Source of the DNA: Halomonas salipaludis
Lineage (GTDB): Bacteria; Pseudomonadota; Gammaproteobacteria; Pseudomonadales; Halomonadaceae
Reading direction: 5' to 3'
DNA: 64,000 nt
NCBI RefSeq assembly: GCF_002286975.1
Contig: NZ_NSKB01000001.1
Span: forward strand, 312,733 to 376,732
In this document: piece by piece, positions 26,577-36,751 of the stretch
Layout: each line of letters opens with the position of its first letter
How positions within the stretch are numbered: position 1 is the stretch's first letter
Notes under the pieces: model-generated
The model's database searches: none
Seen by the model: only the letters and a program-made list of their open reading frames with translations
Told to the model about the DNA's origin: nothing
Position numbers and translations under genes: made by a program

Positions 26577-27445
26577 AGCGCCAGGCCGATCCAGATGAGT
26601 ACGAAGGTCGCCAGCTGCAGCGGCGTGATCGTCTCGCCGAAGATCAGCAGGGCGATGAAGAACTGAATGGTCGGGTTGATGTACATCAGGAAACCCAGGG
26701 TGGCCAGGCGCAGGCGTCGTGCGGCCCCGGCAAACGCCAGCAGGGGCAGGGCGGTGATCACCCCGCTGGCGATCAGCAGCCCGGTATGACGCGCCTCGCT
26801 GAGGAAGTGCGAGACGTCGAGGTGGGTCAGCCAGCCGAGTGCCAGCAGTGCCAGCGGCAGCAGCAGTAGCGTTTCAACGAACAGGCCTGACAGACCATCC
26901 AGCGGCACCTGCTTGCGCAGCAGGCCGTAGGTGCCGAACGAGAAGGCCAGTACCAGGGTGATCCACGGCAACTCTCCCAGCCCAATCAGTTGGATGGCGA
27001 TGGCCACGCTGGCCAGGCCCACCGCCACGCCCTGTAGCGGTGCCATTCGCTCGCGCAGCACCAGCATTCCCAGCCCCACGTTGACCAGCGGCGTAAGAAA
27101 GTAGCCGAGGCTGGCCTGCAGCACTTGGCGGCTCTCCACGGCGTAGATAAAGATCACCCAGTTGAGGGCGATCAGCAGTGCGCAGCCGAGCACGCGGCCC
27201 AGTCGCCGCGGTTCACCCAGCGCCAGGCGTAGCGGCGTGAAGCGGCCGAGCACGGCGATCAGGCCGAGCAGGAACAGGCATGACCAGACGATCCGGTGAA
27301 TCAGAATCTCCCAGGCCGGCACGCCGTCGAACAGCGCGAAGAACAGCGGGAAGCAGCCCCACATGGTGTAGGCGCCGAGCCCGAACAGGGTCCCCTGGGT
27401 AGCCTCGCTGAAAGGGGTGTGACGAGTGTGGGACGTCGGTGGCAT
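26522..27445 (-). CDS. rarD: EamA-family transporter RarD
   Basis: A 307-residue inner-membrane protein with ten predicted helices in two EamA repeats. The N-terminal GLGAYTMWGCFPLFFALFD and the EILIHRIVWS block are characteristic of RarD, a drug/metabolite-superfamily member known for chloramphenicol sensitivity in E. coli; its physiological substrate is unclear. ATG at 27445 has GAGG upstream on the minus strand. It is divergent from the omega-amidase gene. Confidence 0.9.
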   Translation of the reverse strand: MPPTSHTRHTPFSEATQGTLFGLGAYTMWGCFPLFFALFDGVPAWEILIHRIVWSCLFLLGLIAVLGRFTPLRLALGEPRRLGRVLGCALLIALNWVIFIYAVESRQVLQASLGYFLTPLVNVGLGMLVLRERMAPLQGVAVGLASVAIAIQLIGLGELPWITLVLAFSFGTYGLLRKQVPLDGLSGLFVETLLLLPLALLALGWLTHLDVSHFLSEARHTGLLIASGVITALPLLAFAGAARRLRLATLGFLMYINPTIQFFIALLIFGETITPLQLATFVLIWIGLALYSWSAWQGRSDGAPRAA

Positions 27446-27523
27446 GATGACCTCGAAAGCAAAGCACTAATCTACCATAGCCGTGCCAAAACCCTAGGCC
27501 TACGGGATGCAAGGAGGTGCCTA

Positions 27524-28336
27524 GTGTCAACGCTGCGAACCACCCTGGTGCAGTGCGATCTGCGCTGGGAGGCGCCGCTGGACAACTGCCGAATGCTCGA
27601 GGAGCTGCTCGGCGAACTGGACGCGCGCGACACCGACCTGATCGTGCTGCCGGAGATGTTTGCCACCGGCTTTACCATGAACTCGCGTGAGATGGCCGAG
27701 CCAATGGCCGACAGCCATAGCGTGGCCTGGCTGCGCGAGCAGGCTCGTCAGCGCGACTGCGTGATGACCGGCAGCGTGGCGGTGGTCGAGGCGGGGGAGT
27801 ACTACAATCGGCTGATCTGGGCGCGCCCCGACGGCAGCCTGAGCCACTATGACAAGCGCCATCTGTTTCGCATGGCTGGCGAACATGAGCGCTATGGCAT
27901 GGGCGAGCAGCGGGTGGTGGTGGAACTCAACGGCTTTCGCCTGCTGCTCAGCGTCTGTTACGACCTGCGCTTTCCGGTCTGGTTACGCCAGCAGCCCACG
28001 CCCAGCGGATTCGAATACGATGCGCTGCTGTGCGTGGCCAACTGGCCGGCGCCACGCCGCCACCCCTGGCGTACCCTGCTGCAGGCCCGGGCCATCGAGA
28101 ACCTGTGTTACGTGGTTGGCGTCAATCGCGTCGGCGAGGATGCCAAGGGGCTCGCCTATGCCGGCGACTCGATGCTCGTCGACTTCAAGGGCGAGGCACT
28201 GATCGACGAGCCGCGCGATCGCCCCTTCCTGCGCACTGAGCATCTTGAACGCCAGGCACTGGAGGACTTTCGCCAGGCCTTCCCGGCATGGCAGGATGCC
28301 GACCCCTTTACCCTGCTCAATGAGATCCCACGCTGA
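27524..28336 (+). CDS. yafV: Nitrilase-superfamily omega-amidase (YafV type)
   Basis: A 270-residue carbon-nitrogen hydrolase. The catalytic triad is visible: Glu in LPEMFATGF, Lys in YDKRHLF and Cys in SVCYDLRFP. YafV-type enzymes deamidate 2-oxoglutaramate and 2-oxosuccinamate made when glutamine or asparagine is transaminated. The start is GTG at 27524, chosen because a full AAGGAGGT lies five bases upstream. The stop overlaps the rsuA ATG by one base (TGATG), so the two genes are coupled. Confidence 0.88.
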   Translation: MSTLRTTLVQCDLRWEAPLDNCRMLEELLGELDARDTDLIVLPEMFATGFTMNSREMAEPMADSHSVAWLREQARQRDCVMTGSVAVVEAGEYYNRLIWARPDGSLSHYDKRHLFRMAGEHERYGMGEQRVVVELNGFRLLLSVCYDLRFPVWLRQQPTPSGFEYDALLCVANWPAPRRHPWRTLLQARAIENLCYVVGVNRVGEDAKGLAYAGDSMLVDFKGEALIDEPRDRPFLRTEHLERQALEDFRQAFPAWQDADPFTLLNEIPR

Positions 28337-29034
28337 TGCGCCTCGACAAGTTTCTCGCCGATACCACCGACCTGACCCGCAGCCTGGCCAAGAAGGCGCT
28401 GCACCGCGAAGAGGTCAGCGTCGATGGCCAGGTGACCAAGAACCCGGCGACTCAGGTCGATGCCGACAGCGAGGTACGCTGGCTGGGCCGGCGCCTGGCG
28501 CTGGTAGGACTACGCTATGTCATGCTGCACAAGCCGGCCGGAGTCGAGTGCAGCGCGAGGCGTGGGCTCTACCCGCTGGTTCGCGAGCTGATCGAGCTGC
28601 CCAATGTCGAGCGGCTGCAGACGGTGGGGCGTCTCGATGTGGATACCACAGGCCTGGTGCTGCTCAGCGACGACGGCCAGTGGTCGCACCTCGTTACCTC
28701 GCCCAAGCGCCGCTGCGGCAAGGTCTATCGGGTCACGCTCAGCGACGCGCTGGAGGGTGAGGCGCTGGCCGAGGCGCAGCGCGACTTTGCCGAGGGCATA
28801 CAGCTCGACGGCGAGGAAAAACTGACGCGGCCGGCCGAGCTTGCGATGCGTGCCCCGCACGAGGCCGAGCTGACCCTCTATGAGGGCAAGTACCATCAGG
28901 TCAAGCGCATGTTTGCCGCCATCGGCCACCACGTCGAGGCGTTGCACCGCGAGTCGGTGGGGCCGTTGGCGCTGGGCGAGTTGGCGCCGGGGGAGTGGCG
29001 TGAGCTGACGGCAGCGGAAGTGGCCGCCTTCTAG
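28336..29034 (+). CDS. rsuA: 16S rRNA pseudouridine synthase (RsuA)
   Basis: A 232-residue enzyme that makes pseudouridine 516 of 16S rRNA. An N-terminal S4 domain (MRLDKFLADTTDLTRSLAKKAL) precedes the catalytic domain with the active-site motif GRLDVDTTGLVLLSDDG and the late EGKYHQVKRMFAAIGHHV block. Length and the single S4 domain fit RsuA rather than RluB. The end overlaps the convergent diguanylate cyclase gene by four bases. Confidence 0.92.
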   Translation: MRLDKFLADTTDLTRSLAKKALHREEVSVDGQVTKNPATQVDADSEVRWLGRRLALVGLRYVMLHKPAGVECSARRGLYPLVRELIELPNVERLQTVGRLDVDTTGLVLLSDDGQWSHLVTSPKRRCGKVYRVTLSDALEGEALAEAQRDFAEGIQLDGEEKLTRPAELAMRAPHEAELTLYEGKYHQVKRMFAAIGHHVEALHRESVGPLALGELAPGEWRELTAAEVAAF

Positions 29035-30788
29035 CCCTCGGGTGACGCAGCGTTGGTGGACCAGGTGGTGCTGCGGTCGCGTCCCTGATGTTTGGCCTGG
29101 TAGAGCGCCTTGTCGGCCAAGCCGAGCAGTTCGCCGGGGTGTGGAGCATGGCATGGATAAGTGGCCACGCCACAGGAGAGAGTGATGCTGGGCAGTCGGA
29201 CGTTGCCATGCTGCAGGTTCACGTCGCGTGCTCGCGCCACCAGTTCGGCGGCGCGGCTCTCGGCCTGCTGCGTGGTGGCGCCCGGCAGTAGAGCAACGAA
29301 CTCCTCGCCGCCCAGTCGGCAGACCACGTCGGCGCCGCGGAAGTGCTCCTGCAGCAACAGCGCGATGGTCGCGAGTACGCTGTCGCCCGCCTCGTGACCG
29401 TAACGGTCGTTGATCTGCTTGAAGTGATCCAGATCGATCATCACCAGTGACAAGGGCGTGCCCTCGCGGTCGGCACGGGTCGCCTCATGCTGCATCAGCT
29501 CATCGAAATAGCGGCGGTTCTTGAGGCCGGTGAGAGGATCCGTATAGGAGTAGCCCTCGAGCTTTTGCACCAGCAGGTCGAGTTCCGCGGTGCGCGCCTT
29601 CACTTGTGCCTCCAGCTGATGATTGAGGCGTGCCAGCTGATACTGGGTGTTGCGATAGTGCCACAGTGAGATCCCCACGATGGCCAGCGAGAAGGCCAGC
29701 AGTCCCAGGCTGACCGGCACCTGGCGCCAGCCCAGCAGGCCATGGGCCACCGCCATGTCCAGCAGCAGCAGGATGGCCATGAGTGTGAAAGCGACGATGA
29801 TCCAGCGCTGCTCGGTGCCGAGGTGGGCGACTCGCCAGCTGGCCAGGGTCAGCATCAGCGGCAGGGTCATGGCCAGCATCAGGTCGAAGGGCGGGAAGGT
29901 GCTGGATACGCTCACCAAACCGCTCAGGATGCCCCCCAGAGCGCCCACCAGGTAGACCAGATGCAGCTGCCACAAGCGCTGCATCCAGCGGCGGGGCCAT
30001 CCCTCCAGCCAGTGGGCAAGTAGCAGCCCCATGGCCACGGGGAGGGTGAAATAGCCGTTGGCGGCGATGCCATCCCATAGCAGTGGCTGGTTCAGCATCA
30101 GCTGACTGACCTGGGTCTCGGCGAGAATCATGCCGCCGGCGGCCAGCGAGAAGAGCGCGACGGCGGCCAGGCTGCGGCGCTGAGTACCGATCGCCGCGAA
30201 GGTCGCCGCCAATAGCGCCAGCAGCAGCGAGAAGGCACTGATGATCACATCGTCCAGGGAGCGCTTCACGACCATGCTCAGTACGTCCAGACGATCCATC
30301 AGCTTGACCTCTCCCCATAGGCCGATGTCGGTGTAGTCGGAGAAGACCCGGACATGGAGGGGCTTGCCGGCGAAGCCCTCGGGTAGCTCGATCATGTGCC
30401 AGGGCCAGCCGGCGAAAGTGCCGCGGCCCTGGTCATCGAACTCGCCGTATTGATAGAGCAGCTCGCCATCCAGGAAGAACTGGGCGATGAGGTCGATGCT
30501 GTAGATATAGATCACCGGATCACGCCAGTCGCCATCGGGCAAGGTGGTGCGCAGCCATAGGTGCTGCTGTCCCGATCGTGCGGGGGGATTGGAGGGGAAG
30601 CCGATCTCCTGCCAGCCCTCGGCGGCGTTGTCTTGGCGCCACGTCGGCCTGCCAGCGGCATCGAGCGGAGAGTCCCCCCAGCGCCACTCCCAGCCGGAAA
30701 GGTCCTTGGGCGGAGCAGTCGCTGCCGAGGCACTATGGGGCAGGATCAGGCAGCACGCGGCCAGCAGCAAAAACAGAATACGGGGCAT
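29031..30788 (-). CDS. Diguanylate cyclase with 7TMR-DISM sensor
   Basis: A 585-residue inner-membrane protein. A signal peptide (residues 1-22, HSASA) is followed by a periplasmic beta-rich domain of the DISMED2 kind (to about residue 185), seven predicted membrane helices, a short coiled coil (QLEAQVKARTAELDLLVQKL) and a C-terminal GGDEF domain. The active site reads GGEEF and is preceded by an inhibitory RxxD site (RGAD, five residues upstream), so product-inhibited c-di-GMP synthesis is expected. ATG at 30788 gives the signal peptide; a longer frame to 30866 does not. It is not in an operon with neighbours. Confidence 0.9.
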   Translation of the reverse strand: MPRILFLLLAACCLILPHSASAATAPPKDLSGWEWRWGDSPLDAAGRPTWRQDNAAEGWQEIGFPSNPPARSGQQHLWLRTTLPDGDWRDPVIYIYSIDLIAQFFLDGELLYQYGEFDDQGRGTFAGWPWHMIELPEGFAGKPLHVRVFSDYTDIGLWGEVKLMDRLDVLSMVVKRSLDDVIISAFSLLLALLAATFAAIGTQRRSLAAVALFSLAAGGMILAETQVSQLMLNQPLLWDGIAANGYFTLPVAMGLLLAHWLEGWPRRWMQRLWQLHLVYLVGALGGILSGLVSVSSTFPPFDLMLAMTLPLMLTLASWRVAHLGTEQRWIIVAFTLMAILLLLDMAVAHGLLGWRQVPVSLGLLAFSLAIVGISLWHYRNTQYQLARLNHQLEAQVKARTAELDLLVQKLEGYSYTDPLTGLKNRRYFDELMQHEATRADREGTPLSLVMIDLDHFKQINDRYGHEAGDSVLATIALLLQEHFRGADVVCRLGGEEFVALLPGATTQQAESRAAELVARARDVNLQHGNVRLPSITLSCGVATYPCHAPHPGELLGLADKALYQAKHQGRDRSTTWSTNAASPEG

Positions 30789-30858
30789 CGGGCATTCATC
30801 GACTCGTGGCGTAGCGCCGAGTATAGGCGAGGGGGCGAGCCGAGTCGCGATGGCAGGC

Positions 30859-32454
30859 CTATGCACCTTCGGCGCTAGGCATCAGCCCGGCCGCGGCCAC
30901 CAGCGCCTGGGTGTAGGCGTGGCGCGGCGCGGCCAGCACCTGCTCGCAGCTGCCTTCCTCGACGACGTCGCCTTCCTTGAGCACCATTATCCGATGGGCG
31001 ACGGCCCTGACCACCGCCAGGTCGTGGCTGATGAACAGGTAGCTCAGCCCACGGCGCGCCTGGAGGTCGCGCAGCAGCTCCACCAACTGCTTCTGCACGG
31101 TGCGGTCGAGGGCCGAGGTCGGTTCGTCGAGCACCACCAGCTCAGGCTCGAGGATGATCGCCCGGGCCACGGCGATACGCTGGCGCTGGCCGCCGGAGAA
31201 CTCATGGGGGTAGCGTGCCGCACAGTTTGCCGGCAGGCCGACCTCCTTGAGCGTGGCCTGCACTCGTCGTTCGACCTCGTCGCGACTCAGCTCAGGGTGA
31301 TGAAAGCGCAACCCTTCGCTGATGATCTCCGACACCGGCAGACGCGGCGAGAGCGAACCATAGGGATCCTGGAAGACGACCTGGAAGCGCCGCCGGCGGC
31401 GGCGCAAGTCGTTACCGCTGAGGCGGTCGAGGCGCTCGCCCTCGAACACCACTTCGCCGTGGCTGGGTGTCATGCGCAGCAGCGCCATGGCCAGGGTGGT
31501 CTTTCCCGAACCGGATTCGCCGACGATGCCCAGGGTCTCCCCCCTGGCCAGCCGCAGTGACAGCGGCTGAACCGCCACGAACGGCGGCGGGCGACGCGAG
31601 AACAGCCGCTTGGGGCGCGAGAAGGCCACGCTCAGGTTCTCGGCACTCAGTAGCGGCTGACTGCCGGCCGGGGCCGGGCGCCCTTCGGGCTCGGCGTCGA
31701 GCAGGGTGCGGGTATAGGCGCTGCGCGGTTGCTGGAAGACGTCGGCCACCGGGCCGGTCTCCTGAACCTGGCCCTGGTAGAGCACGCACACGCGGTCGGC
31801 GTGACGGCGCACCAGGTTGAGGTCGTGGGTGATGAACAGCATGCCCATGCCGTGATGGTCGCGCAGCTCGGCGAGCAGTGCCAGAATCTCCTGCTGTACG
31901 GTGACGTCCAGCGCGGTGGTCGGCTCGTCGGCGATCAGCAGCTCGGGGTTATTGGCGATCGCCATGGCGATCATCACCCGCTGGCGCTGGCCGCCGGAGA
32001 GCTGGTGGGGCCAGGCATCGAGCAGTTCATCGGGGCGTGGCAGCTTGACCTGTTCGAGCAGTTCGCGGCAGCGCGCCCGGGCGGCGCGCCCGGAGAGGCC
32101 CTGATGCAGGCGCAGCGTCTCGCCGATCTGGCGGGCCACGGTATGCAGCGGATTGAGCGAGGTCATCGGCTCCTGGAAGATGAAGCCGACGCGGTTGCCG
32201 CGCAGCCCCTGCCAGTCACGGGGTTTCATGCGCGACAGGTCGGTGTCGCCGAGGAAGTAGCTGCCGCTGATCCGCGCATTGGGGGGCAGCAGGTGCATGG
32301 CGCCCAGCGCACTGACCGACTTGCCCGAGCCGGATTCGCCAACCAGGGCCAGGGTTTCGCCGCGGCGAACCTCGAGGCTCAATCGGTCGACCACGGTGAT
32401 GTCGTCGAAGGCGATGCTCAGCTCATCGAGGCGCAGCAGGGTGTCATCAGGCAT
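30859..32454 (-). CDS. yejF: Peptide/microcin C ABC transporter, duplicated ATP-binding protein YejF
   Basis: A 531-residue protein carrying two complete ATPase domains. Domain 1 has Walker [10 protein letters not shown], signature SGGQRQRVM and Walker B LLIADEP; domain 2 has [18 protein letters not shown] and LVVLDEP. This double ATPase is the hallmark of the Yej system, which imports oligopeptides and, in E. coli, microcin C. ATG at 32454 is preferred; it overlaps the yejE end by eight bases. It is the last gene of yejABEF. Confidence 0.93.
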   Translation of the reverse strand: MPDDTLLRLDELSIAFDDITVVDRLSLEVRRGETLALVGESGSGKSVSALGAMHLLPPNARISGSYFLGDTDLSRMKPRDWQGLRGNRVGFIFQEPMTSLNPLHTVARQIGETLRLHQGLSGRAARARCRELLEQVKLPRPDELLDAWPHQLSGGQRQRVMIAMAIANNPELLIADEPTTALDVTVQQEILALLAELRDHHGMGMLFITHDLNLVRRHADRVCVLYQGQVQETGPVADVFQQPRSAYTRTLLDAEPEGRPAPAGSQPLLSAENLSVAFSRPKRLFSRRPPPFVAVQPLSLRLARGETLGIVGESGSGKTTLAMALLRMTPSHGEVVFEGERLDRLSGNDLRRRRRRFQVVFQDPYGSLSPRLPVSEIISEGLRFHHPELSRDEVERRVQATLKEVGLPANCAARYPHEFSGGQRQRIAVARAIILEPELVVLDEPTSALDRTVQKQLVELLRDLQARRGLSYLFISHDLAVVRAVAHRIMVLKEGDVVEEGSCEQVLAAPRHAYTQALVAAAGLMPSAEGA

Positions 32455-33535
32455 GAGCCTTGGTCCTCGTATCGGTGCCTGGCTGGGCGCTAGTGGCGTG
32501 CTGGATATGGCGCGGGTCGAAGGCGTCACGCAACCCCTCACCGATGAATACCAGCAGCGAGAGCATCAGCGACAGGCTGACGAAGGCGGTGATGCCCAGC
32601 CACGGTGCATGCAGGTTATTCTTGCCCTGGGCCACCAGTTCGCCCAGCGACGGCGCCCCTGGCGGCAGGCCGAAGCCCAGGAAGTCGAGGGCGGTGAGGG
32701 TGGTGATGGCACCGGTAAACAGGAACGGCACGAAGGTCAGGGTCGCGACCATGGCATTGGGCAGCACGTGGCGCCACATGATCAGCCGCGACGGCAGGCC
32801 CATGGCCTTGGCCGCGCGCACGTACTCGAGGTTGCGCGCGCGCAGGAACTCGGCGCGCACCACGTCGACCAGCCCCAGCCACGAGAACAGCAGCATGATG
32901 CCCAGCAGCCACCAGAAGCCGGGCTGCACGAAGCTGGCCAGGATGATAAGCAGGAACAGCACCGGCAGCCCCGACCAGATCTCGGTGAGGCGCTGGCCGA
33001 TCAGATCGGTCTTGCCGCCGAAGTAGCCCTGGATGCCGCCGATCACCACGCCGGCGACCAGTGAGCCGGCGGTCAGCACCAGGGCGAAGGCCACCGACAG
33101 CCGAAAGCCGTAGATCACCCGCGCCAGCACGTCGCGACCCTGATCATCGGTGCCCAGCCAGTGCTGGGCATCCGGCGAGGCCGGCGAGGGCCGCATCATC
33201 TGCATGTCGAGGGTCTGGTAGGAGTAGGGGATGGGCGGCCACAGCGCCCAGCCGTGGGTGTCGATCTGCTCCTGCACGAAGGGGTCGTGATAGTCGGTAC
33301 GGGTGGGCAGGAAGCCGCCGAATTCGGTCTCCGGATAGTCGACCAGCAGCGGCATGTACCACTGGCCGTCGAATTGCATGACGATCGGCTTGTCGTTGGC
33401 GATCAGTTCGGCGAACAGGCTGACCACGAACAGCGCCATGAAGATCCACAGCGAGACCCGCGCACGACGGTTGCGGCGAAACACTTCGAGCCGGCGCCGG
33501 GTGATCGGCGAGAACTGGGGGGAGAGTAGTGACAT
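32447..33535 (-). CDS. yejE: Peptide/microcin C ABC transporter permease YejE
   Basis: A 362-residue permease. The long periplasmic segment after the first helix (DKPIVMQFDGQWYMPLLVDY, ETEFGG) is specific to YejE, followed by HWLGTDDQGRDVLARVIYG and the EAA loop EYVRAAKAMGLPSRLIMWRH. ATG at 33535 lies four bases after the yejB stop. It pairs with YejB to form the pore. Confidence 0.93.
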   Translation of the reverse strand: MSLLSPQFSPITRRRLEVFRRNRRARVSLWIFMALFVVSLFAELIANDKPIVMQFDGQWYMPLLVDYPETEFGGFLPTRTDYHDPFVQEQIDTHGWALWPPIPYSYQTLDMQMMRPSPASPDAQHWLGTDDQGRDVLARVIYGFRLSVAFALVLTAGSLVAGVVIGGIQGYFGGKTDLIGQRLTEIWSGLPVLFLLIILASFVQPGFWWLLGIMLLFSWLGLVDVVRAEFLRARNLEYVRAAKAMGLPSRLIMWRHVLPNAMVATLTFVPFLFTGAITTLTALDFLGFGLPPGAPSLGELVAQGKNNLHAPWLGITAFVSLSLMLSLLVFIGEGLRDAFDPRHIQHATSAQPGTDTRTKAHA

Positions 33536-33539
33536 CGGC

Positions 33540-34613
33540 TCAGGACTCCCGGGTCTCGAAATCGATACGTGGGTCGACCCACACATAGGTCAGGTCGGAG
33601 ATCAGCTTGAGGATCAGGCCGATCAGGGTATACAGGTAGAGGGTGCCGAAGATCACCGGATAGTCGCGCTGCATTACCGCCTCGAAGCCGAGCAGGCCGA
33701 GCCCCTCGAGGGAGAAGATGACCTCGATCAGCAGCGAGCCGGTGAAGAAGATCGTGATCAGTGCCCCGGGCAGGCCGGCGATGATGATCAGCATGGCGTT
33801 GCGGAACACATGGCCGTAGAGCGTGCGACGGTCGCTGGCGCCCTTGGCCCGGGCGGTGAGTACGTACTGCTTGTGGATCTCGTCGAGGAAGCTGTTCTTG
33901 GTCAGCATGGTCAGGGTGGCGAAGCTGCCGATGGTCATTGCCACCACCGGCAGCGTGATGTGCCAGAAGTAGTCCTTGATCTTGCCCCACGTCGAGAGCT
34001 CGTCGAAGTCCGGCGAGGTCAGCCCGCGCAGCGGGAACAGGTCCCAGTAGCTGCCGCCGGCGAACAGCACGATCAGCAGGATCGCGAACAGGAAACCGGG
34101 GATGGCATAGCCGACGATGACCAGCCCCGAGGTCCAGACGTCGAAGCGCGAGCCGTGATGTAGCGCCTTGCGAATGCCCAGCGGGATCGAAATCAGGTAG
34201 ACCAGCAGCGTGGTCCACAGCCCCAGCGAGATCGACACCGGCAGGCGCTCGATCATCAGCTCCACCACCGGTCGGTCGCGGAAGAAACTGTTGCCGAAAT
34301 CGAAGGTGGCATAGTCGCGCAGCATGCCGACGAAACGCACATGGGCGGGCTGGTCGAAGCCGAACTGCGCCTCGAGCTGTTCGATGAAGCGTGGGTCGAT
34401 GCCGCGGGCGCCGCGCGATTCGTCGCGGGTCACCACCTCGGCGCCGCCCATGTCGAGGCGCGTGCTGGCCATGCTGTCGACGCCTTCGAAGCGCGCCAGC
34501 ATCTGGTCGATGGGACCGCCTGGGGCGGCCTGCACAATGATGAAGTTGAGTAGCATGATTCCCAGCAGGGTGGGGATCATCAGCAGCAGTCGGCGCAGTG
34601 TATAGCTAGCCAC
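33540..34613 (-). CDS. yejB: Peptide/microcin C ABC transporter permease YejB
   Basis: A 357-residue permease with the YejB N-terminus ([32 protein letters not shown]), an unusually long loop after the first helix ([18 protein letters not shown]) as in other YejB proteins, and the EAA loop [18 protein letters not shown]. It ends [11 protein letters not shown]. It lies 26 bases after yejA and four bases before yejE. Confidence 0.93.
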   Translation of the reverse strand: MASYTLRRLLLMIPTLLGIMLLNFIIVQAAPGGPIDQMLARFEGVDSMASTRLDMGGAEVVTRDESRGARGIDPRFIEQLEAQFGFDQPAHVRFVGMLRDYATFDFGNSFFRDRPVVELMIERLPVSISLGLWTTLLVYLISIPLGIRKALHHGSRFDVWTSGLVIVGYAIPGFLFAILLIVLFAGGSYWDLFPLRGLTSPDFDELSTWGKIKDYFWHITLPVVAMTIGSFATLTMLTKNSFLDEIHKQYVLTARAKGASDRRTLYGHVFRNAMLIIIAGLPGALITIFFTGSLLIEVIFSLEGLGLLGFEAVMQRDYPVIFGTLYLYTLIGLILKLISDLTYVWVDPRIDFETRES

Positions 34614-34639
34614 GAGGCATCCTTCCGGTAGGCGTGGCG

Positions 34640-36595
34640 TCAGCGACGGCGCACGCGACGGTTGATCTCGGCTTCACGTTCGGGATCCACCCACCAGGCA
34701 TCCAGGTCCATGCCGTACTTGGGGTAGGGTTCCGGCCAGTCGAACTTGTCCCATACCGCGATGCGTGTCTCGCCGGAATGGTAGTGGGGGATCATCGCGA
34801 ACTGCCACAGCAGCACCCGGTCCAGGGCGCGGGTCAGGGTGTTGAGGGTCTCGCGGCTGTCGGCGCGGATCAACTGCTCGACCAGCGCGTCGACCACCGG
34901 GTGCTGTAGACCCATCAGGTTGCGGCTCTGGGGCACCTCGGCGACCGCGCTGGTCCAGAAGTCACGCTGTTCGTTACCCGGGTTGTTGGATTGCGGGAAG
35001 TGCGCGGTGGTCATGTCGAAGTCGAAGCTGCGCAGCCGGTTGAGGTACTGGTTGATATCGACGATGCGAATCGATGACTGCACGCCGAGGCGCGCCATAT
35101 TGCGCAGCATCGGCTGCACCACCCGCTCGAGGCCGCTATCGTAGAGTAGTACCTCGATGCTCAACGGGCGGCCGGTCTCGGTATGGCGCAGTACGCCATC
35201 CTCGACCTCGTAGCCGGCCTCGCGCAGCAGGTCGAGGGCCACGCGCAGGCGCTCACGAAGATCATCCGGGTGCTCAATGGGGACCGGCTCCTCGAACAAG
35301 CGCTCAGGCAGTTGATCCCGGAACGGCTCGAGCAGCTCGAGTTCGGCGTCGCTGGGCAAGCCCTCGGCGGCCATCTCGGAATTCTGGAAGAAGCTCTCGG
35401 TACGCTTGTAGGTGTCATAGAAGATATTGGCGTTGAGCCACGGGAAATCGAAGGTCAGCGATAGCGCCTCTCTCACCCTTGGATCAGAGAACTTGTCGCG
35501 CCGCAGGTTGAAGACGAAAGCCTGCATCACCGAAGGATTGACGTCGGGAATCGCCAGGCGCTTGACCAGGCCATCGCGATAGGCCGGGAAGTCGTAGCCA
35601 ATCGCCCAGGTGGCAGCGCGGGCATCGGTACGATAGTCCATCACTCCGGCCTTGAAGGCCTCCCAAGCGATGTCGCGGTCGCGGTAGTAGTCGTAGACCA
35701 GGCGGTCGATGTTATAGCGTCCGCGATTGACCGGCAGGTCGCGGCCCCAGTAGTCATCGTCGCGTACGTAGGTGATGCTGCGCCCGGGCTGAACCTCGCC
35801 GATGCGGTAGGGGCCGGAGCCCGGATGACGCTCGAGGGTCGGGGCGCTGAAGTCGCGGCTTTCCCAGTAGTGTTTGGGCAGCACCGGGAGCTGGCCGATG
35901 ATCAACGGCAGCTCGCGGGAGTCGTTGCTGGCGAACTCGAAGCGCACGGTGTGGTCGTCGAGGGCCTCGACGCTCTGCACCTCGGCGTAGTAACCGCTGT
36001 AGAAGGGATTGCCCTGCTCGATCAGCAGCTCGAAGCTGAAGGCCACGTCGTGGGCGGTAACCGGTTCGCCGTCGTGGAAGCGCGCCTCGCGGCGGATGTC
36101 GAACTCTATCCAATGACGCTCGGGGTCGAGGCGAATGCCTTCGGCGAGCAGGCCGTAGAGGCTGAACGGCTCATTGGGGTTGGCTTCCAGCAGGGTGTCG
36201 TAGATCTGCGAGATGCCGATCGCAGCGGTGCCGCGGATGATGAAGGGGTTGGTCGAGTCAAAGCTCGAGCCGACCGCCGCCCGGGTCATGCTGCCACCCT
36301 TGGGTGCCTCGGGGTTGACGTGGGGAAAATGGCTGAAGTCGGCGGGTAGCGCGGGCTCGTCGTAGAGTGCCAGGCCGTGGACGGTGGGTACCTCGTCGGC
36401 CTCGGTGGCGGCGCCTGGCAGGTCGCCAGACTCGGCGTCCAATGGTGCGGTGGAGGCGTCGCTGGGCGGTGGCGAATCCGCCGCAGCCCCGGGCAGCTCG
36501 GCGCTGGCCAGAGGAGCGAAACCCAGTGCAACGGCACACAGGGCGGTCAGCAGCCACGGACGTAGAGTGGGGTGACGAGGTAGGGCGATCGACAT
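34640..36595 (-). CDS. yejA: Peptide/microcin C ABC transporter substrate-binding protein YejA
   Basis: A 651-residue exported family 5 binding protein. A signal peptide ([12 protein letters not shown], hydrophobic core, PLASAE) is followed by an acidic linker of about 45 residues (with LPGAA twice and a DSPPPSD stretch), then the mature domain ([35 protein letters not shown]). The linker makes it longer than the E. coli protein of about 600 residues. ATG at 36595 has AAGGA nearby; starts at 36613 and 36712 are less suited. It is the first gene of yejABEF, 156 bases after mltD. Confidence 0.9.
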   Translation of the reverse strand: MSIALPRHPTLRPWLLTALCAVALGFAPLASAELPGAAADSPPPSDASTAPLDAESGDLPGAATEADEVPTVHGLALYDEPALPADFSHFPHVNPEAPKGGSMTRAAVGSSFDSTNPFIIRGTAAIGISQIYDTLLEANPNEPFSLYGLLAEGIRLDPERHWIEFDIRREARFHDGEPVTAHDVAFSFELLIEQGNPFYSGYYAEVQSVEALDDHTVRFEFASNDSRELPLIIGQLPVLPKHYWESRDFSAPTLERHPGSGPYRIGEVQPGRSITYVRDDDYWGRDLPVNRGRYNIDRLVYDYYRDRDIAWEAFKAGVMDYRTDARAATWAIGYDFPAYRDGLVKRLAIPDVNPSVMQAFVFNLRRDKFSDPRVREALSLTFDFPWLNANIFYDTYKRTESFFQNSEMAAEGLPSDAELELLEPFRDQLPERLFEEPVPIEHPDDLRERLRVALDLLREAGYEVEDGVLRHTETGRPLSIEVLLYDSGLERVVQPMLRNMARLGVQSSIRIVDINQYLNRLRSFDFDMTTAHFPQSNNPGNEQRDFWTSAVAEVPQSRNLMGLQHPVVDALVEQLIRADSRETLNTLTRALDRVLLWQFAMIPHYHSGETRIAVWDKFDWPEPYPKYGMDLDAWWVDPEREAEINRRVRRR

Positions 36596-36751
36596 CGAGA
36601 CATCCTTGGACATTTCGCACGACGGGCGCGGCATCGCCGCGACCGCCAGCATGGCAGTAGCATAACGCAAAGGTGTCAGTCGTTCGGCGTTTTGACAACT
36701 CTCTTGGTCCAACGCCTTTCAACCCTGATCGGGTCGCCACCAAGGAGGGGC

